Assembly: GCA_036245805.1 (NCBI GenBank)
Contig: BTRK01000003.1
Coordinates: 15,602,464 to 15,666,463 of the forward strand
Origin: Pristionchus mayeri
Lineage: Eukaryota > Nematoda > Chromadorea > Rhabditida > Neodiplogasteridae
DNA length: 64,000 nt
Direction of reading: 5' to 3'
The translations under genes were made by a program, and so were the position numbers. The notes under the pieces were generated by a model. That model ran no database searches. It was not told the origin of the DNA and saw nothing but the letters and a program-made list of their open reading frames with translations. Position 1 is the first letter of the stretch. Each line of letters starts with the position of its first letter. This document shows, one piece after another, positions 1 through 11,639 of the stretch.

Positions 1-597
1 TATGGAAGCGGGAGCATTGAAGTTACATAGAGTTTTAGACTGAAAACCCGCGACATTTTGTGATGCCCACTTTCCTTCGATCGATAATGTACTTCCGTCC
101 TTTGACACACCTTATATTCGTATGCCAATTCAATCTACTGATCCTAAAGAACGTTTTTTTGCGTAGTAAATCCATGTGTCATCGAACGGAATGTTACTTT
201 CAAGATCTGAAAGCCGAACACGCGATGTTCCTTTTACAAACAGTGATAAGCTCATTGAGAAGCTATTTTTTTGGTATGTGATTCCCAGAATGACATGTAT
301 ATCAATTCGAAAGCATATTTTTTTTATTTTCATTTCAGTTTAAAAATGAAGAAAAATAAATAATGAAAAGTATGAAGAAAAAAGTCAGTTGCTGATGAAG
401 CCAATGTTGGTAGGCGGAGCGTACTGTATCCTAGCCTCGGCGTTAATTTTTTTAATTCGAATAATTAATTTACTTCGTAAAATTTTTAATTTTTTGGTGT
501 CAAAATCGTATCGGCAGCTCATAAACTATCGGATTCTATGCGCATTTTATTTTAGAAGCATTTTGAAGAAACCCGCCTGCTCTCCCTAGGTAAGGGT
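1..597. other. No recognisable gene; AT-rich sequence
   Basis: I see no exon of the neighbouring duplicated gene and no convincing coding structure here. Short open frames exist on both strands but have no recognisable motif. A minus-strand frame near 130-333 contains a DDTWIYY string that faintly recalls mariner transposases, which is too weak to call. Confidence 0.5.
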
Positions 598-789
598 ATA
601 TGAGGCCGGTCGTCTAAGAATCGGCACATGACTCGCACAGTGAAATTTCCAAAAACGCTTGCAAATGGGTTCTCGATGATGCTGAGCATCATGGTCTACT
701 TCATTTTGCACCAATCCGACCGGTGCAGCCGGGCTGCAGGTCGGATTTTTTACGTGTTGTATCGTTTTTCTCTGATAGCACAAGAAGTA

Positions 790-1440
790 TACAAGCTATT
801 GCTCTGAAATTTGAATGCCACCCCAATTAGGCCACGTAGAATCCAATTATACAAATCTGGAAGCTCCATTGTTATTGCGAACTGAATTATAAAAAAATTC
901 TCGAATACTAGAAAAGTGTAGGGTCAGGCGTATACATGAGAAGATGCGTCTCGTCAATACGATCATTTTTCATATGCTATGTATGAGTTTATAAGTTCGC
1001 GAAGTTTTGCTACATGTATCTTCAATTAGCAGGCCTAAATATCGCGAGGAATGATGAATGAGAGAATGAATTATGTTTCACTTCGCAAAGAAAGGGCATA
1101 TATTTTTATCTTTATTTACGAAGTGAAACATAAAAAAATTCCCTCACTCGTCATTCCTCGCGCTCAGATGCGCGGCGTTAATGAGAGGGGGTCCCGCGAA
1201 ATGAAGATGCAAAAATACATGTAACAAAACTTCGCGAACTTATAAACACACATAGCATACGAAAAATGATCGTCTTGACGAGACGCATCTCCTCATGTAA
1301 ACGCCTAACCCTACACTTTTTTAGTATTCGAGAAATTTTTATAATTCAGTTTGCAATAACACTGGAGCTTCCAGATTTGCATAATTGGATTCTACATGGC
1401 CTAATTGGGGTGGTATTCAAATTTCAGAGCAATAGCTTGT
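790..1440. repeat. Inner palindrome 1 of the nested foldback
   Basis: Sequence from about 790 to 1090 is repeated in reverse complement from about 1130 to 1440. Examples are GAAGATGCGTCTCGTCAATA against its inverted match near 1275-1295, and the CCACCCCAATTAGGCC segment against GGCCTAATTGGGGTGG. The arms are about 300 bp with a short spacer. A transcript through it would fold into a long hairpin. Confidence 0.7.
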
Positions 1441-1449
1441 ATAACACAC

Positions 1450-2235
1450 TATCTGACATATTCGAAATAGACTTGGCACAGGCCGAAAATTCGAATCCCT
1501 TCTCACTTCACCAATATGTACACTCGACGAGGGAAGTCGACGAGCATCGTCAGAATTTCGATCCGCGTCCGCGTCCGCGAGGGCGCGGATCATGAACAAA
1601 AATACCAAAATTTCGAAATTTTTAAAATCGACTCCAGTCGTTTCGGCAGTAGGGGCGCTGCATTCCTTGACAAATTCTAAGACTTTTTTACTTCGGGGAG
1701 TTTTCCCATTAGATTTCATTTAACGCCGGAAACCAAAATATCGACTTTTTATTCGGACATGTTTTCAATTCCCCGAAAATTTTTCAAGAATTCCCATAAA
1801 TGTTAATGTTGATTTAGCTTCTGTAAAATTTTAAATCGAGCCTTTCTACTGAAGTATGTATCAGCTCAAGTAGAAGCTAAATCAACATTAACATTTATGG
1901 GAATTCTTGAAAAATTTTCGGGGAATTGAAAAAATGTCCGAATAAAAAGTCGATATTTTGGTTTCCGGCGTTAAATGAAATCTAATCGGAAAACTCCCCG
2001 AAGTAAAAAAGTCTTAGAATTTGTCAAGGAATGCAGCGCCCCTACTGCCGAAACGATTGGAATCGATATAAAAAATTTCGAAATTTTGGAATTTTTGTTC
2101 ATGATCCGCGCCCTCGCGGACGCGGACGCGGATCGAAATTCTAACGATGCTCGTCGACTTCCCTCGTCGAGTGCTACATATTGGTGAAGTCAGAAGGGTT
2201 TCGAATTTTCGGCCTGTGCCAAGTCGCTGAAGAAA
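1450..2235. repeat. Inner palindrome 2 of the nested foldback
   Basis: Arms of roughly 370 bp are inverted about a centre near 1850. A GC-rich block (GATCCGCGTCCGCGTCCGCG) near 1560 is mirrored near 2105-2140. The TTAACGCCGGAAACCAAAATA block near 1720-1745 is mirrored near 1955-1975. Open frames seen on both strands here are mirror images of one another and are not genes. Confidence 0.7.
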
Positions 2236-2711
2236 TATGTTGGTTTCCTGAGATAGTCTTTTGTATACGTCTTGTGCTATCTGAGAAAAACGATACAAAA
2301 CGTAAAAAATCCGACCTGCAGCCCGGCTGCACCGGTCGGATTGGTGCAAAATGAAGTAGACCATGATGCTCAGCATCATCGAGAACCCCTTTGAAATTTC
2401 ACTGTGCCAGCCTCCGAAGGCGTTTTGCCGATTCTTCGGCAACCGGCCTCATATATCATGAATGGATTGAAATGATTCAGTTTTAGCTAATTTTTGGAAT
2501 TTAGCCTATATTTTTCTGTAACTGTTGAGATTTGTGCGACTGGTAAGGTCTAGTTTCATTCATTCATTTATTCCGTTAGATCAGATTACAAAAATAGCGA
2601 AAGGGTTTAAAAGAAACGGATGTCCGTCGATTGGATCGAATCGGTTGAGGGTTGCTAGGCAGCACGGGTATGGGGAGGGGAAGGGAACAGAGATCAAGCC
2701 ATTTGGAAATA

Positions 2712-3607
2712 TTAGGTTGGTGCAAAAGTTTCTTTCTTTTTTCATGCACCAACATTCTGACCTCCCCAGGTAGTCGCAATGAGCCAATCAAATAATTGTT
2801 TTTGCTGTTTCAACGGACATGGGTACACACTATAGCGAATACTATATTGGGTTGATTCGATCAATTAGAATAGAGCAGTTTAGTTCGGAAGTAATCGGAC
2901 CAGGTCGAGCAATCCGACTTTTCAATTGCTCTAGGCTCCGAGGGGAATCGCGCAAAGGCTACATTTAGCACATTATTACAAAGTACTTTGGCTGGGTATG
3001 TCATACAACATAGCCCGCCAAACCTGCCATGAAAAACCTACTAGAAATGTTGGCCCAATTACAGAACTACTGTCTTTGAAAATCATAGGTCACAAATTGC
3101 TGAGCGCAATTTCCTAACACAGCATTGATGAATGCTCAATTTTGATGGGTTGTGAAGTACTTTCCCCTGTAAATATGCTAACACATTTAGGAAAGGATAG
3201 GACTTCCCATTGAAGAACTGCAGTTTTCGAAATAGTCGTGTTCTGATTCATCCGCTGAAATCGACACTTTTTGGATTCCCCCGTTTCCCACACACGTTCG
3301 AATCCGGATTTTTTGTGCTTAGTAGAACAAAGAACTCCTGCCCTAGTGTTCCTGAATTGGGTAGAATCAGAATCCCACAAGTTTCGATAACCTGAATTTG
3401 TCCCAAAATGCTCAAAATAGCCGTTTTCCGATGTTAATTTTCTAAGACTTATCAACTTCTCACGATGATGCGTAGATCCAAATCAAATGCATTGTGGTAA
3501 TCTACCGCCATGGCCATAACACATGGTATACAGAAAATCATGAGAGTCTAGACAGGCCAACAGAAATTTGAAAAATAAAAAAGAAAGAAACTTATGCACC
3601 AACCTAA
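2712..3607. mobile_element. Mariner-like non-autonomous element
   Basis: The left end TTAGGTTGGTGCAAAAGTTT and the right end (inverted, reading GGTTGGTGCATAAGTTTC) form terminal inverted repeats of the mariner type. A TA dinucleotide sits on each side (2710-2711 and 3608-3609). About 900 bp lie between the ends and I see no mariner transposase reading frame, so it is non-autonomous or decayed. It lies in the intron of gene copy A. A second element with similar ends lies at 8149-9060. Confidence 0.7.
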
Positions 3608-3615
3608 TAATAGAT

Positions 3616-3627
3616 GGGGGGGGGGGG
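3616..3627. repeat. G12 homopolymer
   Basis: Twelve consecutive G on the plus strand directly beside the right end of the mariner-like element. The length is liable to be polymorphic or misassembled. Confidence 0.8.
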
Positions 3628-4005
3628 TAAAAATTGTGGGGTTGTGAACGGATGTAACTAGAAAAAACATTCTGCGAAGAACTAACACATTCTATGGGAA
3701 GAGCATTCCAAATCGACAAAGTTCTAGATACAAGAGTAGGATTAGAATTATGCGGTATAAAAGGTATAAGAGTAGAATTAGAATTGTGCGGTATAAAAGG
3801 TATAAAAGGTATAAAAGGTTTCTATAATCGGATAATTGCTTGACGGTTCGAAATTTACTGATCATTCGAAGATTGTATCCTATAGAAAACTTTGCATTAC
3901 TCTACGTCGGGAATAGTCATTTCTAGTATCGGAGGAAGGGATAATGGAAGAACGTGTGTAATCGAGGGCATTCCTCTTCACTCCCATTCATTCTTCTCTT
4001 TTCAG

Positions 4006-4691
4006 ATTTCTGACTCGTTCCCTCTGGTTGAATTCCATCCCTCTTCGTCCTCCCACTCTCTCCTTCTCGCTGCTCTACTCGCCACATTCATCATCGGAAT
4101 CGGAGTGAGTTTTAAAATTGTTAATTAATCTCTGATTATTTAATTCGATATATTACCAAGTTCTTGTAACGTTTAGAAACAGCTCTACATGAGTGATTTT
4201 AGTCTAGAAAGAGGAGTAGGTGAAGTGGGGATTCAGAATCTCTACTAATTTATGTCAAAACCGTAGAACTTACTTCTCATCATATGGTTGATTGAAAAAA
4301 AGAATCGATCAAGCTGGTCAGATCGTGCCTTGTATGACGCATACGAAGAAAACGGAAAATACAAAACTGCTTTAACGAGCACGTGTCGGGAAATTGGCAA
4401 GCTCATCCAGGATTTTGGTCTGAGATGAGATGTGGGAGTAGGTGGAGTCAGGATACGAAAGATCTATGAGTACACCGTGAATTGGAATGTAGCAATAATG
4501 CTGATCATTCTGGCTGCATCAATAAATCAATAATTGGATCTATTCCCTTCCAGATCTTCGCCCTCCGTCGTCTGGGATACTCTCTCTACCGGCGTCCTTT
4601 CTCAGAATCAACCGTCGGATTCGAGCGAATTCCCCTCTACATGAGTGAGGATGAGGACGAAGATGACGTCATCAACATTAGGGCATTGTGA
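4006..4691 (+). pseudogene. Duplicated membrane-protein gene, copy A: last two exons only
   Basis: Two exons are visible. The first (4006-4104) reads ISDSFPLVEF then a hydrophobic membrane segment (SLLLAALLATFIIGIG). The second (4554-4691) starts IFALRRLGYSLYRRPF and ends with the acidic tail YMSEDEDEDDVINIRAL and a TGA. The exon borders have AG and GT sites. Part of the preceding intron can be traced at 2447-2711 and 3608-4005, split by a mariner-like insertion, but no earlier exon is found in the window. The gene may continue beyond the left edge or be 5'-truncated. These two exons have no lesion. From copy D the protein appears to be a type I membrane protein. The family is uncertain (see copy D). 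Confidence 0.6.
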
Positions 4692-5043
4692 TCTTTGATC
4701 TCTCGCTCTCCTCGATTCCCATACTCTCTCGTTCTGACTATCAGACCGGCGAGTCCCTTTCCATGTACCCTGTTGACATGTTTTCTATTTGCATTCTAAC
4801 TCACACATTGGCTGTAAGGCCATTGCAGCTTGCCTTTATGTTGTATTGTTTGTATGATTCGTTTGACATTTTGTATTATGTTTTAGACTGTTGAAACACG
4901 AAACACTAACTGTTGCCATTCTAGAACAGGTAATAGGGATTTCAATCACATATTTATGTTACCATTCTCGGGATTCGTATTAGGTCGTAGAGGGTATTCT
5001 ATTGTGATATGTTGTGTGATACCAATAAATGGATGTTTGAATA
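4692..5043 (+). other. Conserved 3' flank of copy A with AATAAA
   Basis: The roughly 350 bp after the stop codon recur almost unchanged after copies B, C and (in part) D, including GTATTGTTTGTATGATTCG and CTGTTGAAACACGAAACAC. AATAAA occurs at 5024-5029, a plausible poly(A) signal, so this is probably the 3' UTR. An open frame of 68 codons inside it is conserved between copies only because the DNA is conserved. I do not call it a gene. Confidence 0.6.
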
Positions 5044-6850
5044 CTATTTGAATGATAAAAAATAATTCTGCACAGCGTGTCAGAGGGGGGAAAAAAGCTC
5101 ATGTGCGTTGCAGATTCGATCCTTGTCATTCTCGGATTAACGAGGGAAAATGCGGCGTCGAGCGCTGTTTTTCCAAGCATTATCGAGCGCTGCACGTGAA
5201 TGAGATCGAAATCGAGGAAAAGAAAACCAGTGATTTGTGCGGAATATATTTGCACATGTTTGTGCACAAACGCAATCTCAATAACTTCACTTTCCTATGA
5301 GGAGTTCTCAAATATGTGCCAAAAACAGCTGTTTTAGCCTTATCATTTGTGCGAAAAGTCTTTACGAAATTTTGTGCGCAAACGCCTTCTCGATAGCTTC
5401 ACTCTCCTCTGAGGAGTTCTAATTTGAATGGGCCGAAGTGGTGTTTTGAAGCCATTTCAATGCCTTTTAAAGTGTGTTTCACCCAAAACAGAAGAACCAA
5501 TTCTGTTTCTCGTTTGATCAAATATCGTTTTAATTATGTTTCAGCTGGCAATAACGAACATATTTTTCTGATTTTCTCTAACTTTCGATGATATCGAAGA
5601 TTTCAAATATGTTTCGCAATATCGATAATTTTGTTTGCCCACTATTTTCAAAATTAGGGATGACTTTCCATCGACCGACTCTAGAGTCGATCACAGCAAG
5701 TCAACTCAGAAAAAAACCTCATTTGCGTGGCAGAATCGATCCCTCTCATTCTCGGATTAAGAGGAGGAAAGAGCGGCGTCGAAACCTGTTTTTTTCGTGC
5801 CTTATTGATTGCTGTTACTAAATGAGGTCGAAATCGTGGAATCGAAAAACTAGAGATTGTGCGTAAACTGTTTAGGTAACTATCTGCACAAACGCCATGT
5901 CGATAACTTCACTCTCCTCGGAGGAGTTCTCTCTAGATTGCCAAAAACTGATGTTATTGGCTGTTTTTGTCATATTTTGTAATGCTGCTACCAAATGAGG
6001 TTGAAATCAAAGAATCGAAAAACTACAAATTGTTCGAAAAGTCTTTCGGCAATTTTGTGCACAAACGCCATCTCGATAGCTTCACTCTCCTCTGAGGAGT
6101 TCTCATTAGAATGGGCTGAACTGTTGTTTCGAAGCCATTTCACTTGTTTTTATTTGTGTTTCAGTCAAAATTGAAGAACCAATTTCGATTTCGAAACGAA
6201 CCATTTTCAATTCTCATTGATTTTAACTGTGTTTCAACCAAAAAGGGAGATCAACTTTCCAGATTTGCTCGAAATTATGATCAAATCATCGAATCCAGAT
6301 ATGTTTCACAAATTGGATAACTTCACGGGGCCTCGTTTTTCGACATTGGCGTTGAATTTCCAGCGACCGGCTCGGACGAAGATAAATAGCCACAGTGAGA
6401 GGGCGAGATCGATCCGAAAATCGCTCTTCCACGCAAACACAGCATGTGAGAGGGGGGAAGGAAGTTCATTTGCGTGGCAGATCGATTTTCGGACCGAACT
6501 CGCCTTCTCACTGTGGATTATTATCACCCATACAGTCGGTCGATGGAATTTCACCCCCCAATTTCGACAATAGTGGGCAAAAAATATTAACGGTATTGCG
6601 AAACATATTTGAGTTCTTTGTGTTAGGCAAGATCTCTATAAAATCAGAAAATATTGGCATTATTGTTTGCTGAAACACAGTTGAAACACAACCTAATCAA
6701 AAGGGCAGCAACATTGGTTATTCCATTTTTGCTGAAACACAAATGAAAGCAGAGGTCCATTCTAGTCAGCTAGTATGGACCTCTGTAGATTATGTTGAAA
6801 AGAGAAAAGGAAAAATAACAATTTAGTAAATAACAAACTTTGTTTAGTGG
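5044..6850. repeat. Interspersed-repeat field between copies A and B
   Basis: No gene is seen. A block resembling GATAGCTTCACTCTCC followed by GAGGAGTTCT recurs near 5280, 5390, 5901 and 6074, and again far away near 30260 and 30455 inside the MULE composite. A second block, TCATTTGCGTGGCAGA with a following CGAT, recurs near 5100, 5725 and 6460 and near 30090. These are members of dispersed repeat families, each copy diverged. Confidence 0.6.
6345..6560. repeat. Palindromic MITE-like repeat
   Basis: The left arm (from about 6350, CCAGCGACCGGCTCGG, then CACAGTGAGAGGGCGAG) is inverted in the right arm (CTCGCCTTCTCACTGTG, ending near 6555 with CAGTCGGTCGATGG). Total length is about 210 bp with imperfect pairing. 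Confidence 0.55.
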
Positions 6851-6854
6851 CATA

Positions 6855-7091
6855 TCCAGGGTTCGAAAGCCTAGGGTGAACTTGGTTCCTTTTTGGGGGT
6901 GTACGTTTTGCCAACCAAATTTAAAGCAAAACGAACACCCCAGAAGTGAAAGTAATCTTATACCGTGGCACGAACACCCACGGTATAAGATTATTTTCAC
7001 TTCTGGGGTATTCGATTTGCTTTAAATTTGGTTGGCAAAACGTACACCCCCAAAAAGGAACCAAGTTTACCCTAGGCTTTCGAACCCTGGG
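6855..7091. repeat. Palindromic MITE-like repeat
   Basis: A nearly perfect inverted repeat. It starts CCAGGGTTCGAAAGCCTAGG and ends with the mirror CCTAGGCTTTCGAACCCTGG. The arms include GGTTCCTTTTTGGGGGTG against CACCCCCAAAAAGGAACC. The centre is near 6973. It lies just left of where homology to gene copy D begins in copy B. Confidence 0.75.
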
Positions 7092-7565
7092 CATATCTCG
7101 CCCATGAGAGAGAATGAGAATTCTGGAGGATAGAGAGCTATTAATGTAGCGATTTTTTTCAATTATATCGTTATGTACTCGGGCACGAATTGATCGTCGT
7201 TCGCAAAATTCGAACGAAGTTACTCGCTTCGTGAAACTCAAGTGCGCATGACATTCTCCTCTGACTTGAGTATTATAGTTTCTCTTCCTTGCATTCTTTC
7301 TCTTCTCAGGTAATTCAATTGATAAAATGCACTCATTAGACAAGATCGCATCAGAGAGCACAAGAATGTTTATACTGCTTACCGATAATAGGATTTTACG
7401 CTCAAGAAATGGTGGTGCGCTTTCGGTTCTTGGTGTGCTGAGCTGACCAGGTCGATCGAGGCTGCGTCTGTGGATTATCATCTTTGCCGATCGTCATTTT
7501 GCAATTTTACGATGCCTCCGTAATTATGAAATTATTAAATTAATGTTAAATAATCATAACTGCAG

Positions 7566-10223
7566 TTGGGTTGCTGCTAAGAAGCGCGTGCTTCTTCTGG
7601 TCTCCTCAGCGAGAACGAGAAGGCACTCACTGCGGCACTCGAAACGAGGACAAGGGGATTCAGTGTGCCCAAGGTGAGGGGAGGACGGCTCGCTTTAGTT
7701 TAATGATCGTTGTATAGGTAGAGCAAGCAAGCGTGTGGGGTGGGAATTCTGTGAATTGTAAAAGAAGTTTGAGCAAGCTAGGAAATTCGGTGATTCAGCA
7801 TCTGGCTGTACGTATGAATGGTTGAGAATATTTGATAAGTGAAACGCTTCAATGGGAAAAATAAATTGTGTTCGGAAAAATCAGAACTATCTGAGCGAGA
7901 GATCACGTTGAGTCATGAGAATCGTTACATAAGGCGCTTTTTCTCCAGGACGCAGCTCTAGTTCGTTCCAAGTCTGCCGGACAGGAATGGAAGGAGAGAG
8001 GAGGTGCAGTATTCGTGCCCCTTCTAAATGGAGAATACCAACTGGAGATTGAGTGGAAGAGTGGAGAGAAGAAGGAGGTCACAGTCAAGGTAAGTGGGGG
8101 TGAGAATGTGTATTACAGTCAAGGTACGGTAGTAGATGAAGTATTGTATTAGGTTGGTGCAAAAGTCTTGCGTTTTTTTTGATATTTTGCCTTCCATCTT
8201 CCTTTCACTTTGACCGATGACCTTCCGTATACCAATTACTAATGAGGCCTTGCATACTCTTTCATATGCGCACCCTATCAGCATTGCCCAATCGGAGAGG
8301 CGAGAGCAGGACAAAGTTAAAATTGCGAAAATTTATCCATCGAAAACGACACATTTCTCAATATTCTGTTTCCTCTGAAGCATGAATGCTTAATTCCTGG
8401 TGGTTATATGAAGCTCCCATCTTTACCCTATGCATACTTTTTCTCATGGATGATGGAAGTTACATCCTTTTGAGAAATACATTGATCTATAAATGACTAC
8501 ATATTGCATTTTTATGTTGATTTCGCATATTTTTGAAAAATGAAAAATTCAAAAATTCGAAACGAGAAAGGTGAAGGCGCCAATATTTTTTCTGGGAATA
8601 AAGCCTCTTGATGGTTGAATATAGCGCACCCATAGTGAAGCCTATATGCTTGGTCTTCGATGCAGAAAATCCGAAAAAGTTGCATGTAGCCAGCATCGAC
8701 AGCATATTTTCAATAGCATGTAATTCGGTCCAAACATAATCGAGACACAGTTTAAACATATTTTCTGAAAGGGTATACGCAATACTTCTCAGATATAAGT
8801 ATGGGCAGGTTTCGTGAATTTTGCCAAGAAATATCCAGTAAAATACATTTAGTGCAAAATTTTGAGCATCAATTGCAAATGGGTTTATCATAATTTATTG
8901 CGTTGATTGCGATATCGGATTGTTTGAAATATGTGTATGTAAAGCACAAACATACCTCTAAACACTGTTATGTTTGTTAGTCATTGTGATTTGGGATGAG
9001 ATAATTATGATAGTTCAAAGTACGGACCCAAAAAACCGCAAGACTTTCGCACCAACCTGATAATTGTAGAGATACTGACGTAAAAATGCATGCCCCAATG
9101 TTATTTTTGTATGCTCCTCACAAGAATGGATTGAATTGAAATTGTCATATTTCGAATGGTATTGGCTTGTGTGTGAAACTAAAGAGTGATGGGTGAAACT
9201 AAAGAGTGATGTAATGAATTTCGCGACAACTGTCATATGCGTAAAGTAAAAATGAGGTAGGGTATATATCATGAATGGATTGAAATGACCCAGCTTTAGC
9301 TAATTTTTGGAATTTAACATATATTTTCTCTAACTTTTGAGATTTGTGCGACTGGAAAAGGTCTGGTTTCTCCAATCGGATAATTCCTTGACACTTTGAA
9401 ATTTACTGATCACTCGAATCGATTGTATCCTATAGAAAATTATCAATATTTGGCATTATTCTACTTCTGGAATAGTCATTTCTAGTGTCGGAGGAAGGGA
9501 TAATGGAAGAACGTGTGCAATCGAGAGCATTCCTCTTCACCCCATTCATTCTTCTCCTTGCAGATTTCTGACTCGGTCCCTCTGGTTGAATTCATTCCCT
9601 CTTCGTCCTCCTCCCACTCTCTTCTTCTCGCTGCTCTACTCGCCACATTCATCATCGGAATCGGAGTGAGTTTTTAAATTGTTAATTAATCTCTAATTAC
9701 TTAATGCGAGATATTACCAAGGTCGACATGTGTGATTTTAGTCTGGAAAGAGGAGTAGGTGAAGTGGGGATGCAGAAGCTCTAATAGTAGCTGCGGGAAA
9801 AGTTGTATTCGTATGTGATCGAGGCTTCGGGGAAAATAATCAGTTTATTTTTTTTAAAAATAATCAGTCAAAGAAGACGGAAAATATATTTTTAAAAAAT
9901 TCAGGAGCAAGTAAATTCGGCTGAGAAAATTGGCAAGCGCATGCTGGATTTTACTTTGAGATGAGGGAGTAGGTGAAGTCAGGATACTAAATTTCCATAT
10001 GGGCGCCATGAATTGGAATGTAGCAATAGTTACGAGGCTGCAGGGATGAAATAAAATCACAAATTGGACCAATGTTCCTTCGCAGATCTTCGCCCTCCGT
10101 CGTCTTGGATACTCTTTCTACCGTCGTCCATTCTCAGAATCAACAGTCGGATTCGAGCGAATTCCCCTCTACATGAGTGAGGATGAGGACGAAGATGACG
10201 TCATCAACATTAGGGCATTGTGA
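7566..10223 (+). pseudogene. Duplicated membrane-protein gene, copy B: last four exons, with a nonsense codon
   Basis: Exons are 7566-7673, 7949-8089, 9564-9665 and 10086-10223, all with AG and GT borders. They correspond to exons 11-14 of copy D: LGCC...SENEKALTAALETRTRGF, then DAALVRSKSAGQEWKERGG, the membrane-anchor exon and the acidic tail exon. In the first exon the tyrosine codon after LGCC is TAA, while copies C and D have TAC, so the reading frame is closed there. Intron homology to copy D begins near 7350, just after a palindromic MITE, and earlier exons are absent. The intron between the second and third exons holds a mariner-like element. A 5'-truncated pseudogene is the simplest reading. 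Confidence 0.65.
8149..9060. mobile_element. Mariner-like non-autonomous element
   Basis: The ends TTAGGTTGGTGCAAAAGTC and, inverted, TCAGGTTGGTGCGAAAGTC are flanked by TA on each side (8147-8148 and 9061-9062). Copy C carries the same intron without the element, with AGAGATAC following directly. About 910 bp lie between the ends. A 134-codon minus-strand frame inside does not look like a mariner transposase. Confidence 0.75.
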
Positions 10224-10562
10224 TCTTTGATCTCTCGTTCTCCTCGATTCCCATACTCTCTCGCTCTGCCTATCAGACGAGTGAGTCCATTTCCATGTAC
10301 CCTGTTGACATGTTCTCTGTTTGCATTCTAATTCACACATTGGCTGTAAGGCCATTGCAGCTTGCCTTTATGTTGTATTGTTTGTATGATTCGTTTGACA
10401 TTTTGTATTATGTTTTAGACTGTTGAAACACGAAACACTAACTGTTGCCATTCTAGAACAGGTAATAGGGATTTCAATCACATATTTATGTTACCATTCT
10501 CGGGATTCGTATTAGGTCGTAGAGGGTATTCTCTTGTGATATGTTGTGTGATAGCAATAAAT
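10224..10562 (+). other. Conserved 3' flank of copy B with AATAAA
   Basis: Near-identical to the 3' flank of copies A and C. AATAAA is at 10556-10561. Confidence 0.55.
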
Positions 10563-10855
10563 GATTTTTGTAAATATTATAGAACACATTTCGAAGGGAG
10601 TTATCCTCGCCAAGGGGTTGGTAATCCCTGAAATGCAAATGCTGGAAGAAATGCCGAAGTTGGTAAAAGATAAAGAAATTTTGCAAATTTTTAACCTAGT
10701 GGTTTCATGTTGCGGTAATATAATATATCCTCACACAATCTCTTGAATTCAATTGGAATCTGGCCTTGAAGTGAACAAAATTAATTTGAGCACGAATGGG
10801 TTCATAGTGTCTGAGATTCAAATGCTGAATGGATTGGACGGTGCATAGAGTAATC

Positions 10856-10933
10856 GTCTGACTCTCTCCTATTTGCGTGCTCTCTCACTTTCTCTAACCT
10901 GCGAGAGAGTGTGCAGAATGAGGAGGGTCAGAC
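10856..10933. repeat. Downstream hairpin, copy B
   Basis: An inverted repeat that starts GTCTGACTCTCTCC and ends GGAGGGTCAGAC, with an inner stem (GCTCTCTC against GAGAGAGT). The same hairpin follows copies C and D, so it was present before the duplication. It may be a small MITE or a structured RNA end. Confidence 0.6.
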
Positions 10934-11639
10934 TAGGGATCAAGATGTCGTTCTCTCTTTTCTGACCTGAAGTGCGAGTGATAATGGAGAATTACAGTTG
11001 CCCAACAACCGTCAAATTATTTGAAAAACAAAAATAAGAGAGCAGGTGTGATCAGGAAGGCGCGCAAATTCAAATATTTTCAAGGATTTAGGGTAACTTT
11101 AAGAGAGTCTATCTGAGTGAGTGAACATGCTGAAGACCCTTGGCAAAGTTCGAAAAATGGAATTCCTCCATAATGCGTGTACAGATAGTACTCGGTGAGT
11201 ATAGCACGGAGGTCACTTATAGAGTCATCCAGATAACGCTTTCCAGGAAAAATAGTTGTTTTAATTTTTTTCGAAAATTTCTCTTTCGCAACTATTTCGG
11301 ATGAACGACATCTTGAAAAATGCGCAAAATTCAAGTGATCATACTCACTAAATTTCATGCCGATATGTTGTTAAATCTTTCAGAAAATATCGAAATTTCG
11401 ACTATAATTTGTGAATGAAAAATTGTAGCTTGTTCAGATGGGTGGGTATGAGCAATTTTTATTTCAGCGTTACGTAGCGCAGCCATGATACATTCTTTGC
11501 CAGAAGTATGAGCGAAATAAAAAGGTTGGTTTTTTGAGAAATTGTCGAAAAAGTGACTAAATCTCGGAATTAGGTCAGTTTATGATAAGAATGTAATAAG
11601 ATTCTCTATAACCGAAGATCTGCGAAAGAAGCATTTGGA

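Larger units (their letters stand above)
598..2450. mobile_element. Nested foldback (long inverted-repeat) element, family FB-1
   Basis: The two ends are inverted copies of each other: about 598-785 (starting ATGAGGCCGGTCGTC) pairs with about 2265-2450 (ending ACCGGCCTCAT). The arms share the stretch containing GCTGAGCATCATGGTC and TTGCACCAATCCGACCGG. Two further, separate palindromes lie between the arms, so the whole is a palindrome containing two palindromes. The flanks read TATAT on the left and ATATAT on the right, which may be a short target duplication. The sequence right of the element (from about 2447) matches an intron of gene copies B and C, so the element probably inserted into that intron of copy A. 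No transposase is visible. A related arm occurs at 22.3-23.3 kb. Confidence 0.7.

Noticed and set aside
130..333. Minus-strand frame with DDTWIYY, possible mariner fragment
   Set aside because: Only seven residues are suggestive, with no catalytic context or terminal repeats.
4311..4430. Intron frame SWSDRALYDAYEENGKY resembling a MADF-like helix
   Set aside because: The matching intron of copy C is frameshifted at once, and no splice sites support an exon.
4688..4894. 68-codon frame repeated after copies A, B and C
   Set aside because: It lies in the conserved 3' UTR and is open only because the duplicated DNA is nearly identical; D has no equivalent start or frame.
6921..7481. 186-codon minus-strand frame
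   Set aside because: Half of it lies in a palindromic MITE and the rest in a copy B intron; no domain.
8487..8891. 134-codon minus-strand frame inside the mariner-like element
   Set aside because: No mariner D,D34D signature or other motif is visible.
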